Below the pieces are notes generated by a model. That model was not told the DNA's origin, ran no database searches, and saw nothing but the letters and a program-made list of their open reading frames with translations. Shown piece by piece: positions 44,412-52,486 of a stretch of 64,000 nt of DNA. Positions within the stretch are counted from its first letter, which is position 1. Each line of letters begins with the position of its first letter. The translations under genes were made by a program, and so were the position numbers. The stretch is taken from the NCBI GenBank assembly GCA_964557545.1, contig CAZLAK010000004.1:10299-74298 (forward strand), given 5' to 3'. The DNA is from CAZLAK01 sp964557545 (GTDB lineage: Bacteria > Bacillota > Desulfotomaculia > Desulfotomaculales > Pelotomaculaceae).

Positions 44412-45344
44412 ATGGCCAAAGTTGTGATTGTGGGAGGCGGCAGGGGTGGAGCGGCCATTCTCAAGGCCATAAGCGGCCTTGCCGGGGTGGAAGTGGCCGG
44501 CCTTTCCGACTTGAGGCCGGACGCACCGGGTGTGGTGCTGGCCAGGCAGCTGGGGGTGCCCGTTTACGGGGACTACCGGCAGATGCTGACCGTGCCGGGG
44601 CTGGACGTGATCATCGAGGTGACCGGCAGCGCCGATGTCCAGGAGGTGCTGCAAAAAGAAAAGCCGCAGGGAGCCTCGCTGATCGACGCCCACGCCGCCA
44701 GGCTGATGATGGACCTCGTGACCAGCCGGGAGGAAGTGCTGGCCGCCATCACCGCCAGGGCCAACGAACTGGCCGGCATGGGGGCCCAGCTGGAGGAGTT
44801 TGTGGAACAGCTGGTGGATAGAACTTCCGGCCTGGCTAAGGGGGCAGAAGAAATGGCCGCCCAGGGAAGGTCATTGGAGGAAGCGGCGGGCCGGGCAAAC
44901 AGCGCCCTGGGGGAGACGGACACCATCCTCCGCTTTATTAAGGCGGTGGCCGATCAGACCAAGCTCTTGGGGCTCAACGCCGCCATTGAGGCCGCCCACG
45001 CCGGGGAGCACGGGCGGGGTTTTACAGTGGTGGCCCAGGAAGTGCGCAAGCTGGCCGAGAACAGCCTGGCTTCTGCCGAAAAGATTGGGAAAATCCTGCA
45101 GGAAATCCAGCGGTCGATGGGCGACATCGTCAAAGGCATCGAGGCGGCCGGCCGGGTAATTGAGAGCCAGGCCGCCGCCAGTGAGGAGCTGGCGGCCCAT
45201 ACCCAGACCCTGAACAGCATTACCATGCAAGTGCTGGAGATGGCCACGGAGCTGTCCAAGCTGGGTGCGGCAGAAAATGAAGCCGGTAGGGGCGCCGGTA
45301 AAGGGACGGCCAGGACAAGAGCGGTTTCGTCCGCCGGCCGCTGA
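44412..45344 (+). CDS. Rossmann-fold domain fused to a methyl-accepting chemotaxis signalling domain
   Basis: This soluble 310-residue receptor-like protein has no membrane segment. Residues ~1-95 form a dinucleotide-binding-like domain with VVIVGGGRGGAAILKAI (GxGxxG variant), VAGLSDLRPDAPGVVLARQL, PGLDVIIEVTGSADVQE and IDAHAARLM. Residues ~105-285 form a coiled-coil MCP signalling domain. Its hairpin tip reads FIKAVADQTKLLGLNAAIEAAHAGEHGRGFTVVAQEVRKLAENS, the kinase-control core of MCPs, shortened in the adaptation region. The sensory input is thus probably a nucleotide or CoA-type ligand. Start is ATG 44412, or GTG 44406 after AAGGGGGG. It probably couples to the CheW/CheA encoded at 57-60 kb. 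Confidence 0.88.
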   Translation: MAKVVIVGGGRGGAAILKAISGLAGVEVAGLSDLRPDAPGVVLARQLGVPVYGDYRQMLTVPGLDVIIEVTGSADVQEVLQKEKPQGASLIDAHAARLMMDLVTSREEVLAAITARANELAGMGAQLEEFVEQLVDRTSGLAKGAEEMAAQGRSLEEAAGRANSALGETDTILRFIKAVADQTKLLGLNAAIEAAHAGEHGRGFTVVAQEVRKLAENSLASAEKIGKILQEIQRSMGDIVKGIEAAGRVIESQAAASEELAAHTQTLNSITMQVLEMATELSKLGAAENEAGRGAGKGTARTRAVSSAGR

Positions 45345-45391
45345 CCGGAGTGTAATTTTCATAGGAAAGTTTTTTATCAGGGGGTAAGTTA

Positions 45392-45991
45392 GTGAGCGCA
45401 AGTGAAGCTGTATGCACGCCCAAAGAAGCCCAAATGCGCCTTTTGGAGGGGAACCGCCGGTTTGTAAAAGGAGAACCGGTCCATAAAGATACGGGGCAGG
45501 CGCGACGCAAAGAACTTATGGAAAAGGGCCAGCGGCCTTACGCCGCGGTGCTGTGCTGCTCTGATTCCCGCGTGCCGCCGGAAATTATTTTCGACCAGGC
45601 TTTGGGAGATATATTCGTGGTGCGGGTAGCCGGCAACGTGCTCGACGATGCGGCCCTGGGGAGCCTGGAGTACGCGGTAGAGCACTTGAGAGTGCCGCTG
45701 GTAGTCGTGCTCGGGCACGAGAAGTGCGGGGCAGTGCAGGCCGCCGTCAGCGGCGAGGAGGCACCGGGGAAAATAGGCTCAATTGTGGAAAAAATATGCC
45801 CTTTTATAGAAAAGGCGCGCTCTTGCGGCACGGCCGGCGATCTGGCCGAAATGGTGGCCGATGAAAACATCCGGGGGATGGTGGCTGTCGTAAAAGAAAG
45901 TCCCGTAATCGGGCATTTTGTGCGGGAAGGCGTTACTGAGGTCGTGGGGGCCAAGTACTTGCTGGCCAGCGGTGAGGTAGTGTTCTGGTAA
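45392..45991 (+). CDS. Beta-class carbonic anhydrase
   Basis: This zinc enzyme of 199 residues interconverts CO2 and bicarbonate. The zinc ligands are visible: first Cys with the catalytic Asp/Arg dyad in AVLCCSDSRVPPE, and His/Cys in VLGHEKCGAVQAA. LGDIFVVRVAGNVLDD is also typical. Start GTG 45392 follows CAGGGGGTAAG. It appears to be a single gene. Useful to an autotrophic or carboxylating anaerobe, but no carboxylase is adjacent. Confidence 0.95.
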   Translation: MSASEAVCTPKEAQMRLLEGNRRFVKGEPVHKDTGQARRKELMEKGQRPYAAVLCCSDSRVPPEIIFDQALGDIFVVRVAGNVLDDAALGSLEYAVEHLRVPLVVVLGHEKCGAVQAAVSGEEAPGKIGSIVEKICPFIEKARSCGTAGDLAEMVADENIRGMVAVVKESPVIGHFVREGVTEVVGAKYLLASGEVVFW

Positions 45992-46051
45992 TGACCTGCA
46001 TGAGTTTTAACTGCCCGCATAAAATAAAATTAAAAACGGCGGGGTGGTTTT

Positions 46052-47104
46052 TTGAGGAAATGCGCGGGCAGGCTTTTGGCAGCTGTGGCGGCTCTCCTTA
46101 TGTGCGCTTCCTGCAGCACCGTTAAAGAAATAGGCCGCGGGGGCACAGGGCGGGTGAGCGGTGCGCCGGTGCACGCACAGGGCAAAGACGAAGCGCTGCC
46201 GGCCGCCGGTGCGGTGGGAGTGGCGGCGACATTACTCTGGTCGGAGCCCGGGGCCAAGAGAGACTGCGACGATTACCTTACGCGCACTCCCAACGACCCT
46301 GATGCCTGGGTTAGGTGTCTAGACTTAGAGGGGCGGCTGTGGCTGGTGGACAGAGCGGAAACGATGGCCCTTTACGGGGAGCCGGTGTCTGTCCTGCGCC
46401 GGGACGGAGACTGGCTTTTGGTAGCCGCCAGGCGGCAAAAGACCTCTCGCTGCACCGAGGGCTATCCGGGCTGGGTGCCGGCCTCTCACATCGTGCAGAG
46501 CAGTACCTTTTTAAAGGATTTGGAGGAGCGCCCCTGCGTACTGGTGGCCTGTAAAGAGGCTTACGTCTTTGCCGACGCCTCCTTGTCTTTGCCGCTTTGG
46601 AAATTGAGCTACGCCACGCGCCTTCCCCTTATTGGAGAAGAGGACGGGGCGATGGCTGTTCGCCTGCCGGACGGCGCTGCCGGCTATCTTTCCCGGCAGA
46701 GCGTAAAAAAAGAAGGCGAAATTTCTTTTTCCCGGGAGAGTCTTTTGGGGGATGCCGTGCAGTTTTTGGGTGTGCCTTATATTTGGGCGGGTACCGCGTC
46801 CTTTGGTTTTGACTGTTCGGGCTTTTGTTTTCGCCTCTACCAGCTGCAGGGGATACAGATACCCCGGGATGCCGACGAACAGGCCGCTGCCGGCACGCCT
46901 GTCTCCCTGCAAGACCTCCTGCCCGGCGACCTGGTCTTCTTTGCCGGGGAAGGCGGCAGAGGGGAAATCCACCACGTGGGCGTGTACACCGGCGGCGGCA
47001 AGATGATCCACGCCCCCAACAGCAGGTCATCTGTGCGCACCGACGACATCAGCGCCAGCCCCTACGGCGAGGAGTTCTGCTGTGCACGCCGTTACGCTCC
47101 TTAA
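46052..47104 (+). CDS. Exported NlpC/P60 cell-wall endopeptidase
   Basis: This 350-residue peptidoglycan hydrolase has a signal sequence at the N-terminus (KCAGRLLAAVAALLMCASCS) ending in a lipobox-like CASC, so it is probably a lipoprotein. Two SH3b-like stretches follow (~100-150 YGEPVSVLRRDGDWLLVA, GYPGWVPASHIV; ~165-220). The C-terminal NlpC/P60 domain has the nucleophile Cys in FDCSGFCFRLY (~residue 254) and the catalytic His in HHVGVYTGGGKMIHAP (~308). It should cut the gamma-D-Glu-diaminoacid bond. Start TTG 46052 follows GGCGGGGTGG. It faces the HD-GYP gene convergently. Confidence 0.92.
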   Translation: MRKCAGRLLAAVAALLMCASCSTVKEIGRGGTGRVSGAPVHAQGKDEALPAAGAVGVAATLLWSEPGAKRDCDDYLTRTPNDPDAWVRCLDLEGRLWLVDRAETMALYGEPVSVLRRDGDWLLVAARRQKTSRCTEGYPGWVPASHIVQSSTFLKDLEERPCVLVACKEAYVFADASLSLPLWKLSYATRLPLIGEEDGAMAVRLPDGAAGYLSRQSVKKEGEISFSRESLLGDAVQFLGVPYIWAGTASFGFDCSGFCFRLYQLQGIQIPRDADEQAAAGTPVSLQDLLPGDLVFFAGEGGRGEIHHVGVYTGGGKMIHAPNSRSSVRTDDISASPYGEEFCCARRYAP

Positions 47105-47124
47105 AAGGCTTTAGAGCGTAGCTG

Positions 47125-48267
47125 CTAGCCGGCGCCTTCGGTCAGCGGCCTCGCCGCCCGCCTTTTATTTCTTAAGGCCTCGATTTCACTTGGTTCGAGG
47201 ACTTTTACAATGGTTATTTTGGTCTGGGTAGAGAGGTCTATTTCTTTGCGCTCCGGCAGGGGGTTGCCTTTAGGGTCGGCCAGCAGCACGACTTTGGGGT
47301 AGAGGGAATACCCCTTTTTTGTTTCCACGGCTATGGCCACCTCGCCGCTGCTCAGCTGCACAAGGGTGCCCGCCGGGTAAGCGGCGATGTGGCTTAAAAA
47401 AGTCTTCACCAGGCAGTAATCGAACATGTAATCGCCGGCGGCCATGAGCATCTCGTAGGCCTCGTGGGGCGGGTAGGCTTTGCGGTAGACGCGGTCGGCC
47501 GTCATGGCGTCGTAGACGTCGGCAATGCCCACAATCTGGGCAAACTCGTGTATCTGCCGGCTGTCAAGCCCCTTGGGGTAGCCGTCGCCGCCGTAGCGCT
47601 CGTGGTGCTGCAGGGCGATGAGGGCAGAAATTCTGGGCACTTGGGAGCCGCTGCTGGTCAGGATAGTGTAGCCGTAGGAAGTGTGTTCCTTTACTATTTC
47701 GAATTCTTCTTTAGTGAGCGGGCCCGGCTTGTTCAGTATGCTCTGGGGGATTAGAGTCTTGCCCATATCGTGCATGAGGGCTCCCACGCCTAGCCGCAGC
47801 AGCTTTTCTTGGCTGTAGCCCAGCGAAATCCCCGTGATCAGCGCCAGCACGCACACGTTTACCGAGTGGGCGAACAGGTAGTCATCCATGCTCCTGATGT
47901 CTACCATATTTACCACTAGCGAGGGGCTTTCCAGCAGTTGGTCGATAATATCTCTGACCGTATTTTTGACCTCGCCGACCAGCGCCTTGTTGAGGGCGGC
48001 CCTGTGCACAGGGCCGCCGTTTAAAATTCTGCGCGCCAGCGCGACGGCCTGCATCCTGGTGCTATCGTCAATGACATCCTCGACATAAATTTCCGGCAGG
48101 CTTTCGTCTATAATGTAAAGGGCGGGGTAGCCCAGCTTTTTTATGCTGTCGATGTACTTTTCGGTGAGCACTACCCCCCTGTTGAGCAGCACTTCGCCGC
48201 GGCTGTTGTAAACCGGGTGCCCGACCACCATGCCCGGCAAGAGAGAAGACGTGGGAACCCTCCTCAT
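47125..48267 (-). CDS. HD-GYP domain c-di-GMP phosphodiesterase
   Basis: This 380-residue protein has an N-terminal ~90-residue module (LLPGMVVGHPVYNSRGEVLL, then LTEKYIDSIKKLGYPALYI) typical of HD-GYP proteins with DUF3391-like starts. The HD-GYP domain (~105-310) has the metal motif LMHDMGKTLIPQSILNKPG (HD near 165), LTKEEFEIVKEHTSYGY, and HHERYGGDGYPKGL carrying the HHE and GYP signatures. All key residues are present, so it should be active on c-di-GMP. Start ATG 48267 follows GAGG. There is no receiver domain, so the control input is unknown. Confidence 0.93.
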   Translation of the reverse strand: MRRVPTSSLLPGMVVGHPVYNSRGEVLLNRGVVLTEKYIDSIKKLGYPALYIIDESLPEIYVEDVIDDSTRMQAVALARRILNGGPVHRAALNKALVGEVKNTVRDIIDQLLESPSLVVNMVDIRSMDDYLFAHSVNVCVLALITGISLGYSQEKLLRLGVGALMHDMGKTLIPQSILNKPGPLTKEEFEIVKEHTSYGYTILTSSGSQVPRISALIALQHHERYGGDGYPKGLDSRQIHEFAQIVGIADVYDAMTADRVYRKAYPPHEAYEMLMAAGDYMFDYCLVKTFLSHIAAYPAGTLVQLSSGEVAIAVETKKGYSLYPKVVLLADPKGNPLPERKEIDLSTQTKITIVKVLEPSEIEALRNKRRAARPLTEGAG

Positions 48268-48321
48268 TTTAAAACACCCCAGTTGCGATCCCTAGTTAAG
48301 GCATTAATTTACATTGTTCAC

Positions 48322-48371
48322 CGCCAAAGGACAAAATCCTCCCACCGGCCGCCAATTTTGTTCTTTTGGCG
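48322..48371. repeat. Long imperfect inverted repeat between two minus-strand genes
   Basis: CGCCAAAGGACAAAAT (48322-48337) pairs with ATTTTGTTCTTTTGGCG (48355-48371) with one bulge and one G-U pair and a 17-nt loop. There is no T tract on the minus strand, so it may stabilise the 3' end of the upstream mRNA or be a binding site. Confidence 0.75.
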
Positions 48372-48377
48372 CCGAAC

Positions 48378-48689
48378 TTACGAGTTGTCGTCATAGGCAT
48401 CGCTGATCAGGCAGGGAATGGAGCCGGTGACGAGCTGGCCCGTGCCCAGGACGACGTAGCAGAGGCTTCCCTTAGGGTTTTGCAAGACAGTTGCCGGGTC
48501 GATCCAGACCCTTTTGCATTTTTCCCGGGTGCAAGATGTGTAATTGGGGCAGTATCCGCAGCAAATTGAGCCGCAAACTTCATTTTTATTGAAGTTGTCG
48601 GAGCATTTGGGCAAGCTTTCTGGAGTGCTGCTGTAAACGTACTGGCAGTATGATGCCCTTTCTTTTAAAGTCATGTGTTTGAAATCCAC
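48378..48689 (-). CDS. Cysteine-rich protein of unknown function
   Basis: I do not recognise the family. This 103-residue soluble protein has about ten cysteines, most in one cluster: CSDNFNKNEVCGSICCGYC then CTREKCKRVW, which could hold an Fe-S cluster or zinc. The second half (WIDPATVLQNPKGSLCYVVL, TGQLVTGSIPCLISDAY) is more hydrophobic. Start GTG 48689 lies 5 nt after GAGGTG; an in-frame GTG at 48698 overlaps the SD sequence. It is upstream of the HD-GYP gene on the same strand with a long inverted repeat between, and divergent from the strongly promoted gene at 48864. Confidence 0.7.
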   Translation of the reverse strand: MDFKHMTLKERASYCQYVYSSTPESLPKCSDNFNKNEVCGSICCGYCPNYTSCTREKCKRVWIDPATVLQNPKGSLCYVVLGTGQLVTGSIPCLISDAYDDNS

Positions 48690-48802
48690 AAAATTCACCT
48701 CACTTTAATACCTTAATAATATTTATATAAAAATCTTTTGCGGCGTAATAATTAGAAATAAATCCTGTTCATAATCAATTTTTAATATTTAGGTTAAGAT
48801 AT

Positions 48803-48831
48803 TTGACAAGTGAATACAACTTGTTTATAAT
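48803..48831 (+). promoter_or_regulatory. Full-consensus sigma-A promoter with an internal operator-like dyad
   Basis: TTGACA (48803-48808), 17 bp, TATAAT (48826-48831): both hexamers match consensus exactly. Between them ACAAGT (48806-48811) and ACTTGT (48819-48824) form an inverted repeat with a 7-bp centre, the usual place for a repressor. Confidence 0.85.
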
Positions 48832-48863
48832 CAAACAAAAAGCCTGGATTGGGAGTGTGTACG

Positions 48864-49196
48864 ATGGCTTTTGAAGTGTATAAACCGCGGGGGGAGAGGG
48901 TCCCCAAACAACCTATGGTTACTATTTCAAAGAATTCCATTGTTTTAAACAAGCATGCCCGCGAAAAATTGAATACTGAAAAAGTAGAGTTAGCTTACGA
49001 CCGGGAAACCAAAGTCATCCGCATAAAAGCTGCACAGGACGGCCAGAACATCAAAAAAACTAAGGTATTCGGCAGGGGTTTTTTTAACCACTTCAATATA
49101 TCTACAAAGGGCAAATTTGCTGCCAGGTACGATGAAAAAGAGAACGCCCTCTATGTAGATTTAAACCAGAAGCTAGATCAGACAAGCTCGCAGTGA
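48864..49196 (+). CDS. Conserved-looking small protein of unknown function
   Basis: I do not recognise the family with certainty. It has 110 residues and is basic and soluble, with a beta-rich middle (VTISKNSIVLNKHAREKLN, KVELAYDRETKVIRIKAAQD) followed by a Gly/Phe patch VFGRGFFNHFNISTKGKFAA. The alternating short strands slightly recall AbrB-like or PilZ-like folds, but this is only an impression. ATG 48864, 9 nt after GGGAG. It is driven by a perfect consensus promoter, so it should be highly expressed or tightly repressed. Confidence 0.75.
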   Translation: MAFEVYKPRGERVPKQPMVTISKNSIVLNKHAREKLNTEKVELAYDRETKVIRIKAAQDGQNIKKTKVFGRGFFNHFNISTKGKFAARYDEKENALYVDLNQKLDQTSSQ

Positions 49197-49238
49197 AATG
49201 CGGGCTTTTTTAATCATAAATGCAGCGGGGAGAAGATT

Positions 49239-49769
49239 ATGAGTAAAAACCAGAGATTTTTTTTCTGTCCTATGTGCGGCGGGCAGCTTTCCTATGCTGA
49301 TTTTGGCGAAAGGAGAAGGCTTAGCTGCCGCCGGTGCGGCCATGTCTGCTACGAAAACCCGGTAGTCGGGGTGGCGGTCATCCTCTTCGATGAAAGCGGC
49401 CGCGTTCTCCTGGGCAAGCGCAAGAGCAGGAGCTTTCCGGGCCTTTGGTGCATACCGTGCGGTTACGTGGAGTACGACGAAGATGTCTACGAAGCGGCCG
49501 TGCGGGAGTTCCGTGAGGAGACCGGTCTTTTAGTGAGAATTACCGGTATCTACACCGTGCAGTCAAACTTCCACAACCCGAAGGTCCACACGGTGGGCAT
49601 CTGGTTTTTGGCCGAGAAGGCAGGAGGGGAGCTTTTGGCGGGGGCCGATCTGGAGGAGGCCTGCTTTTTCGACCCTGCTGAACCCCCGCCGCTGGCCTTT
49701 CCTACCGATGCCGCCGTGCTCAAAGCACTGGCCGAAAAAGGACCAGTGCCCGGCACGGTGTTAAGTTAG
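49239..49769 (+). CDS. Nudix hydrolase with N-terminal zinc ribbon
   Basis: This 176-residue protein has a zinc ribbon (residues ~6-40: FCPMCGGQL ... LSCRRCGHVCYENP, two CxxC pairs), then a Nudix fold. The Nudix box GYVEYDEDVYEAAVREFREETGLL (GX5EX7REUXEEXGU, ~residues 77-100) is complete. This organisation occurs in NADH pyrophosphatase-like and ADP-ribose/ADP-sugar hydrolases. The exact substrate is not determined. Start ATG 49239 follows GGGGAGAAG. Its stop codon overlaps the thrC stop on the other strand by 3 nt. Confidence 0.92.
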   Translation: MSKNQRFFFCPMCGGQLSYADFGERRRLSCRRCGHVCYENPVVGVAVILFDESGRVLLGKRKSRSFPGLWCIPCGYVEYDEDVYEAAVREFREETGLLVRITGIYTVQSNFHNPKVHTVGIWFLAEKAGGELLAGADLEEACFFDPAEPPPLAFPTDAAVLKALAEKGPVPGTVLS

Positions 49770-51283
49770 CGGGTTCTGCTCACCTGGCCCAAAAGAAAAT
49801 TTTTGACCTCGAGGGCCATTTCTTCCTTCTTTATGCTCTTGGGGTGTAAGACGGGTTTTTTGTCCAGTTCATTTAAGGCCGGCGGCACTTGGGTGCCGGT
49901 AGCCTGGGCTAAGAGGGTTAAAAGCTCGAACTCGCTCTTGCCGGCTGTTTTTTCTTCTCCTAAGACGGCTTTGGCCACGCTGGCGTTGAACTTGAAAGGG
50001 CTGGCCGTGGAGGCCACCACTGCTTTGGTGTTGTCGCCGGCAGCCCGGCGGTACTTCTCGGCAACGCACAGGCCGACGGCCGTGTGGGGGTCGGCAATGT
50101 AACCGGTGGCAGTGTACACTTTACGGATGGTGTCCAGCGTTTCGGCGTCGGTGGCGGAGTCCGCCCAGAAGGCAGAGGCGATCACCTCGTATGTGCCGGC
50201 ATCCACCCGGTATACACCGCCGCCCCCAAGCTCCTCCATCCAGCTTTTAACTTTTTGGCCGTCGCGCCCGCTGGCGTGGTAAACCAGGCGCTCGGCGTTG
50301 CTGGAGATGAGGATGTCCATGGACGGTGAGATGGTGCGGTAGAACTGGCGGCGCCGGTCGTAAGTGCCCGTGCGGATGAAATCTACCAGCACATTGTTGG
50401 TGTTAGCGGCCAAGACCAGTTTTTTCACCGGCAGGCCCATTTCTTTAGCGTAAAAAGCAGCCAGTATGTTGCCGAAGTTGCCCGTGGGGACCACGTAGAC
50501 GACTTCTTCGCCGGGTTCTATTTCGCCGGCGGTCATAAGATCGGCGTAAGCCGAGAAGTAGTAGACGATCTGCGGGGCAAGGCGGCCCCAGTTGATAGAG
50601 TTGGCCGAGGAAAGCACAAAACCGTACTTCTTGAGTTCAGCGTTAAAAACGGTATCGCCAAATATCTCTTTTACCCCCGTCTGGGCGTCGTCAAAGTTGC
50701 CCTGCACGGCTATCACTGCCAGGTTGCCGCCTTCCTGGGTGACCATCTGCAGTTTCTGCACTTCACTTACGCCTTTTTCCGGGTAGAAGACGGCTATTAC
50801 CGTGCCGGGCACGTCTTTGAAGCCTTCTAAGGCGGCCTTGCCCGTATCGCCGGAGGTGGCCACCAGGATGGCGATGGTGGCGTCTTCCCCGGTTTTTTGA
50901 GCTGCCCTGGTCAGGAGGTGGGGCATGAGCTGCAGGGCCATGTCCTTAAAGGCCAGGGTCGGCCCGTGCCAGAGCTCCAGTGCGTAAAGGCCCGGCGCAA
51001 TTTTCTGCACCGGGGCCACCGCCGGGTGGTCAAACTTTTGGCCGCCGTAAGCCAGCCCGGCGCAAGTGGCAAGCTCGTCTTCGGTAAAATCGTCGAGGTA
51101 GGCGCGCAAAATTTCCACCGCACGCGCCCGGTAATCTTTTTGGGCCAGGGCGGCGATTTGCGCCGTGCTTAATGTGACAAACTTTTCCGGTACAAAGAGC
51201 CCCCGATCCGGGGCAAGCCCCAGTACAATGGCTCTTGACGCCGTCACCTTTTCACTAAAACCCCTGGTGCTTTCGTAAAGCAT
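49766..51283 (-). CDS. thrC: Threonine synthase
   Basis: This PLP enzyme converts O-phosphohomoserine to threonine. It is about 505 residues, the long-form class with ~500 residues. It begins MLYESTRGFSEKV; the PLP lysine is in LWHGPTLAFKDMALQLM (near residue 112). Also present are ILVATSGDTGKAALEGF (phosphate loop), VVYVVPTGNFGNILAAFYAKEMGLP and SANSINWGRLAPQIVYYF. Start ATG 51283 is 11 nt after GGGG; ATG 51292 is an alternative three codons upstream but very close to the SD sequence. Homoserine dehydrogenase and kinase are not adjacent, so it stands apart from other Thr genes. Confidence 0.95.
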   Translation of the reverse strand: MLYESTRGFSEKVTASRAIVLGLAPDRGLFVPEKFVTLSTAQIAALAQKDYRARAVEILRAYLDDFTEDELATCAGLAYGGQKFDHPAVAPVQKIAPGLYALELWHGPTLAFKDMALQLMPHLLTRAAQKTGEDATIAILVATSGDTGKAALEGFKDVPGTVIAVFYPEKGVSEVQKLQMVTQEGGNLAVIAVQGNFDDAQTGVKEIFGDTVFNAELKKYGFVLSSANSINWGRLAPQIVYYFSAYADLMTAGEIEPGEEVVYVVPTGNFGNILAAFYAKEMGLPVKKLVLAANTNNVLVDFIRTGTYDRRRQFYRTISPSMDILISSNAERLVYHASGRDGQKVKSWMEELGGGGVYRVDAGTYEVIASAFWADSATDAETLDTIRKVYTATGYIADPHTAVGLCVAEKYRRAAGDNTKAVVASTASPFKFNASVAKAVLGEEKTAGKSEFELLTLLAQATGTQVPPALNELDKKPVLHPKSIKKEEMALEVKNFLLGQVSRTR

Positions 51284-51345
51284 ACACGCCATTTCCCCTT
51301 TCACGACTAGCTAAAAATATTAAACAATATATGCGGGCGCCCGTC

Positions 51346-51364
51346 AAAAAAAAAAAAAAAAAAA
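51346..51364 (+). repeat. A19 homopolymer
   Basis: Nineteen consecutive A upstream of thrC (minus strand) and of the gene at 51449. The length is at risk of sequencing error. It could serve as an A/T upstream element. Confidence 0.85.
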
Positions 51365-51448
51365 TGAGTGCCGGTTTATTTTTTCCAGGAAACTGGGAAA
51401 AATAGAGGTTGAGTCAGTCCTTAATTTTTGTATTTTGTGGTGATTTAA

Positions 51449-52486
51449 GTGGCAATTAAAAAAAGCTCGGGCACGGCACTGGTAAAAAAGAGCCTGGCGA
51501 GCGCCTTAACCGGCTGGCAAAAAAGGCGTAAGCGGGGCGAGTTTTTGCGCTACTGCCGCCAAAAACCGCCTGAGGACAGCGTGAGCGCGCTGGGAAAATG
51601 CCTGGATCTTTTAGCTTTTCTCCTGGCAGTCTGGCCGCTGTGCTTTTTTATTTTACTGTGGCTAAAAGTTGGCATCCTGGCCTCTGCGGCCTTATCCGCG
51701 CTGGCAGCCGCTATACTTTTGGTGCTGGCCCGGCGCGCGCAGAGGCTGGCCGGCGAGAAAAGAGAGCGGCGGCGGCAGCTGTGGCACACAAGCCAGGGTT
51801 TTGTCCAAAAACTTTTAGAGATGGACCCGCAAAAAGAGTTTCCAGGCGCGGTGCGGATGCTCTTATCAGAATTGCCAGGCTATGAGGAGAGGGCAGAAAC
51901 AAAAACCAAAGCGCCAAAGGGCGAGGAAAAAAATGCCGGCGGGCCTGTTGACCTGCTGTTTGCCCGGCACGGGGAGCCGGTAGTGGTCCGCTGCCTGCAC
52001 GCCGGCGGCGGTGAGGTCGGTCCCGGTGAAGTGGAGGATTTTTTGCGGGCTCTGGGCCGGGCAGGAGTATCTTCTGGCGTGCTGGCAACGGCAGGCACTT
52101 TTAGCCCGGGTGCCCTTTGGGCATTAAAGGCGGCCGCGGGCAGGGGTTTTAAGCTGGCGGCCGCCGACTGCTGGAGGCTTTTTGAGCTGGCCGGACGGGC
52201 AGGGGATGACTGTGCGGTCAAAACAGGTGCTCTGGATACAGCGGGGCAGGAGCCTGGCGGATTTTGCAACTTTAAGGGCGTTTCCCGGATAATGGAAGGG
52301 GGGCGCCGGCAGGCTAGGACCCACTTGGCGTGCGGCCTTTTCCTGCTGGCCGCAGGCGGGTATTTTTGGGGCAGTTCGCTCACAGCCGCCGCTTACCTGA
52401 CCGCAGCTTTCGTTAATTTCTTTTTGGCCGCCTGCCAGCTGGCGCGCGCCCGTGCCGCAGAAAACAGTATTCTGGATGACTGGTAA
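51449..52486 (+). CDS. Membrane protein with a degenerate Mrr-like restriction-endonuclease fold
   Basis: This 345-residue protein has a basic N-terminus, then two adjacent transmembrane segments (~52-92: LDLLAFLLAVWPLCFFILLWL, ASAALSALAAAILLVLA). A soluble part (~105-250) follows, and two more C-terminal segments (ACGLFLLAAGGYFWG, YLTAAFVNFFLAACQLA). The middle resembles Mrr_cat/REase-like domains: VDLLFARHGEPVVVRCLHAG, then GEVEDFLRALGRAGVSSGVLATAGTFSPGALWAL. In active members the motif is D...(E/Q)xK; here D is present but the QCK position reads RCL, so nuclease activity is doubtful. Start GTG 51449. Its stop overlaps the next gene. Function unknown. Confidence 0.6.
   Translation: MAIKKSSGTALVKKSLASALTGWQKRRKRGEFLRYCRQKPPEDSVSALGKCLDLLAFLLAVWPLCFFILLWLKVGILASAALSALAAAILLVLARRAQRLAGEKRERRRQLWHTSQGFVQKLLEMDPQKEFPGAVRMLLSELPGYEERAETKTKAPKGEEKNAGGPVDLLFARHGEPVVVRCLHAGGGEVGPGEVEDFLRALGRAGVSSGVLATAGTFSPGALWALKAAAGRGFKLAAADCWRLFELAGRAGDDCAVKTGALDTAGQEPGGFCNFKGVSRIMEGGRRQARTHLACGLFLLAAGGYFWGSSLTAAAYLTAAFVNFFLAACQLARARAAENSILDDW

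Noticed and set aside
48864..49196. AbrB-family regulator
   Set aside because: Only a vague strand pattern. The conserved AbrB start seen in SpoVT is missing.
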